Below are positions 62,370 to 64,000 of a stretch of 64,000 nt of DNA, in pieces. The notes under the pieces were generated by a model that saw nothing but the letters and a program-made list of their open reading frames with translations, was not told the origin of the DNA and searched no databases. Positions within the stretch are counted from its first letter, which is position 1. Each line of letters starts with the position of its first letter. The stretch is from Pseudomonas fluorescens (GTDB lineage: Bacteria; Pseudomonadota; Gammaproteobacteria; Pseudomonadales; Pseudomonadaceae): assembly GCF_900636825.1 (NCBI RefSeq), contig NZ_LR134318.1, positions 2,885,501-2,949,500 of the forward strand, written 5' to 3'. Position numbers and translations under genes: made by a program.

Positions 62370-64000
62370 TCAGGCGTTGGCAGGGCTTTCTGCGCGGTGA
62401 AGCATCTTGCGCACCACGTATGGCAATATTCCGCCTTGAGAGAGATAGATGAGCTCCTGGCGGGAGTCGAGATTGAGCTGCAGATCAACATGTTGCTCCT
62501 GCTTATCAGTTCGCTCGATACGCAAAGTGATGATGTTCATGCCAACAGCCAGTTGCTCGAGCCCATTGAATGTCAGCTGTTCATGCCCTTGGAGCGACAG
62601 ATCCTGAGCGCTAGTACCCTCGACAAACGTCAGCGGCAAAATACCCATCCCGATAAGATTACTGCGGTGAATTCGTTCGAAGCTACGTGCTACGACGGCA
62701 CGCACGCCGAGCAATGCCTGCGCTTTCGCTGCCCAATCACGGCTGGAGCCCGCGCCATAGTTAATTCCGCCGAACACAACCAGCGGTGTTCCCTGTGCCA
62801 AGTAACTCGCAGAAGCCTCATAAACTGGCAGCACCTGTTGACCATCTGCTGTCCATGCCCAGGCTCCTAAGCCAGGCTGCTCACCGAGTAACAAATTGCG
62901 CACCGAGCGGTTGGTGAATGCACCCCGCAACATGACCTCGTGATTACTGCGTCGCGTTGAGTATTGGTTAAGGTCGACCGGATCTTCGCCATGCTCAATA
63001 AGCCATTTTCCGGCTAGGCTATCTCTAGGTATAGAACCAGCGGGCGAGATGTGGTCGGTGGTGACGTTGTCGCCCAAAACCATGAGAATCCTTGCATTGT
63101 CGATTGCCAAAGTTTTCGGCGGCTCCGCTTCAATACTTTCCAAATAGCGTGGCCGGCGGAGGTAGGTGGAGGCGGGATCCCATGGAAATTGGACACTTCC
63201 TGCTGCACTGAGCGCCTGCCAATGGTGAGTTCCGTCCCATACGGTTCGCAGACGCTCCGCAAAGAATTCTGGCTTTACTACGCGGCTAGCGAGTTCCGCA
63301 ACTTCTTCATCGCTTGGCATTAGTTCGCTGAGATATACGTCCCGTCCACCGCTGTCTCGGCCCAATGGCTGATTGACCAGATCGATATGGATATCGCCCG
63401 CTATAGCGTACGCGACCACCAATGCAGGGGAGGCTAGGTAACCTGCAGGCACCTTGGGGTTCACTCGGCCTTCGAAATTCCGATTGCCCGACAGCACGGC
63501 TACGCCTTTGAGTCCCTGTTCAGCAAAGGCTTCGACGTGAGATTCGAGACTGCCCGAGTTGCCAATGCATGTCATGCATCCGAAGCCTGCGAGATCGAAG
63601 CCCAGTGCGGCGTAGTCCTCGAGCAGTTGGGCTTCACGCAGATAGTCGGCGACTACTTGGGAGCCTGGCGAAAGGGAGGTCTTAACCCAAGGCTTGCGGA
63701 TAAGTCCCAGCTTTCGCGCCTTACGTGCCAGTAGGCCAGCTTGAATCATCTGTGCCGGGTTGGCCGTATTTGTGCAACTGGTGATAGCCGCAATGACCAC
63801 TGCGCCATGACCAATAGACTCTCCGAAGCTTGGCTCATCAAATTGGCCAGGCGCGGTAGTTGCGATCAACTGAGCGCCGATAACATGCTCATCAAATGAT
63901 GCACCTGCTTGCGCTAAAGGCTGACGCTGATGGGGCTGGTGCGGCCCAGCGACGCTTGGTTCAAGACTCGCGAGATCCAACTCGATAACATCTGCAAATA
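62370..64000 (-). CDS. aconitate hydratase AcnA-type (N-terminus beyond right edge)
   Basis: About 543 residues of the C-terminal part are visible and stay open to the window end. [4Fe-4S] ligands: AAITSCTNTANPAQM and GFGCMTCIGNSG. Swivel-domain residues: LGDNVTTDHISPAGSI, NYGAGSSRDWAAKAQ and ARSFERIHRSNLIGMG. It isomerises citrate and isocitrate, or a related substrate such as methylcitrate or alkylated acids. Being within a transporter/lactonase cluster, it may be a specialised paralogue rather than the housekeeping enzyme (inference). Confidence 0.93.
   Translation of the reverse strand, partial: FADVIELDLASLEPSVAGPHQPHQRQPLAQAGASFDEHVIGAQLIATTAPGQFDEPSFGESIGHGAVVIAAITSCTNTANPAQMIQAGLLARKARKLGLIRKPWVKTSLSPGSQVVADYLREAQLLEDYAALGFDLAGFGCMTCIGNSGSLESHVEAFAEQGLKGVAVLSGNRNFEGRVNPKVPAGYLASPALVVAYAIAGDIHIDLVNQPLGRDSGGRDVYLSELMPSDEEVAELASRVVKPEFFAERLRTVWDGTHHWQALSAAGSVQFPWDPASTYLRRPRYLESIEAEPPKTLAIDNARILMVLGDNVTTDHISPAGSIPRDSLAGKWLIEHGEDPVDLNQYSTRRSNHEVMLRGAFTNRSVRNLLLGEQPGLGAWAWTADGQQVLPVYEASASYLAQGTPLVVFGGINYGAGSSRDWAAKAQALLGVRAVVARSFERIHRSNLIGMGILPLTFVEGTSAQDLSLQGHEQLTFNGLEQLAVGMNIITLRIERTDKQEQHVDLQLNLDSRQELIYLSQGGILPYVVRKMLHRAESPANA

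Overview
The window is a stretch of a fluorescent-group Pseudomonas chromosome (inference). It has GC-rich coding with long antisense shadow frames, abundant Pseudomonas-type REP palindromes (cores such as GTAGGAGCTGC or TGTGGGAGCGAGC), and gene families typical of that genus (PqiBC, EutR-like regulator with a gamma-glutamyl-amine ligase, xylAFGH/xylR, manganese catalase, MvaT-family fragments). No rRNA, tRNA, CRISPR array or complete insertion sequence was seen. Both edges cut genes: an acyl-CoA dehydrogenase on the left and an aconitase on the right.

Layout. 1-2.2 kb: acyl-CoA dehydrogenase and 3-hydroxyisobutyryl-CoA hydrolase (branched-chain acid breakdown). 2.3-2.9 kb: six REP units at an exact 107-base period. 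3-8.5 kb: HPP membrane protein, MFS exporter, orphan tyrosine recombinase, pqiB-pqiC. 8.7-13.7 kb: amine-catabolism set (FAD oxidase, polyamine-type binding protein, gamma-glutamyl-amine ligase) with a divergent EutR-like AraC regulator. 13.8-14.7 kb: a second REP array. 14.7-18.5 kb: three transporters. 18.6-32.4 kb: a catabolic island whose parts point to quaternary amines: Rieske demethylase, MmgE/PrpD protein, LysR, ProV-ProW-ProX betaine transporter (proW is frame-shifted), GATase1-AraC regulator, FAD oxidase, MFS, DapA-family lyase/aldolase, aldehyde dehydrogenase. 32.4-39.2 kb: xylose uptake and isomerisation (xylAFGH, divergent xylR; no xylulokinase here). 39.2-46.3 kb: regulators with efflux, SDR and glutathione-transferase genes. 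46.3-48.5 kb: small stress-type genes and a manganese catalase.

48.6-56.5 kb is the oddest part. A short DNA ligase D (LigD) fragment followed by the tail of an MvaT/H-NS-family gene lies at 48.7-48.9 kb. A second LigD fragment (polymerase domain) followed by a truncated MvaT-family gene lies at 56.0-56.4 kb. Both remnants end in very similar hairpin terminators. Between them sits about 7 kb of intact genes: LysR/VOC/symporter, then a TetR-controlled old-yellow-enzyme operon with two identical operators, an SDR, two NTF2-like proteins and an SRPBCC protein. I read this as cargo lodged in, or bounded by, a ruined DNA-repair/silencer locus.

56.5-64 kb holds one minus-strand cluster: isocitrate/isopropylmalate-type dehydrogenase, CitMHS tricarboxylate transporter, SDR, an unusual binding-protein homologue without a signal peptide, a lactonase and an aconitase. 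It looks like a dedicated pathway for a tricarboxylate or its lactone. Other points of note: a 33-codon leader frame overlapping proV, a symporter missing the substrate-carboxylate arginine, and three small genes around the catalase.
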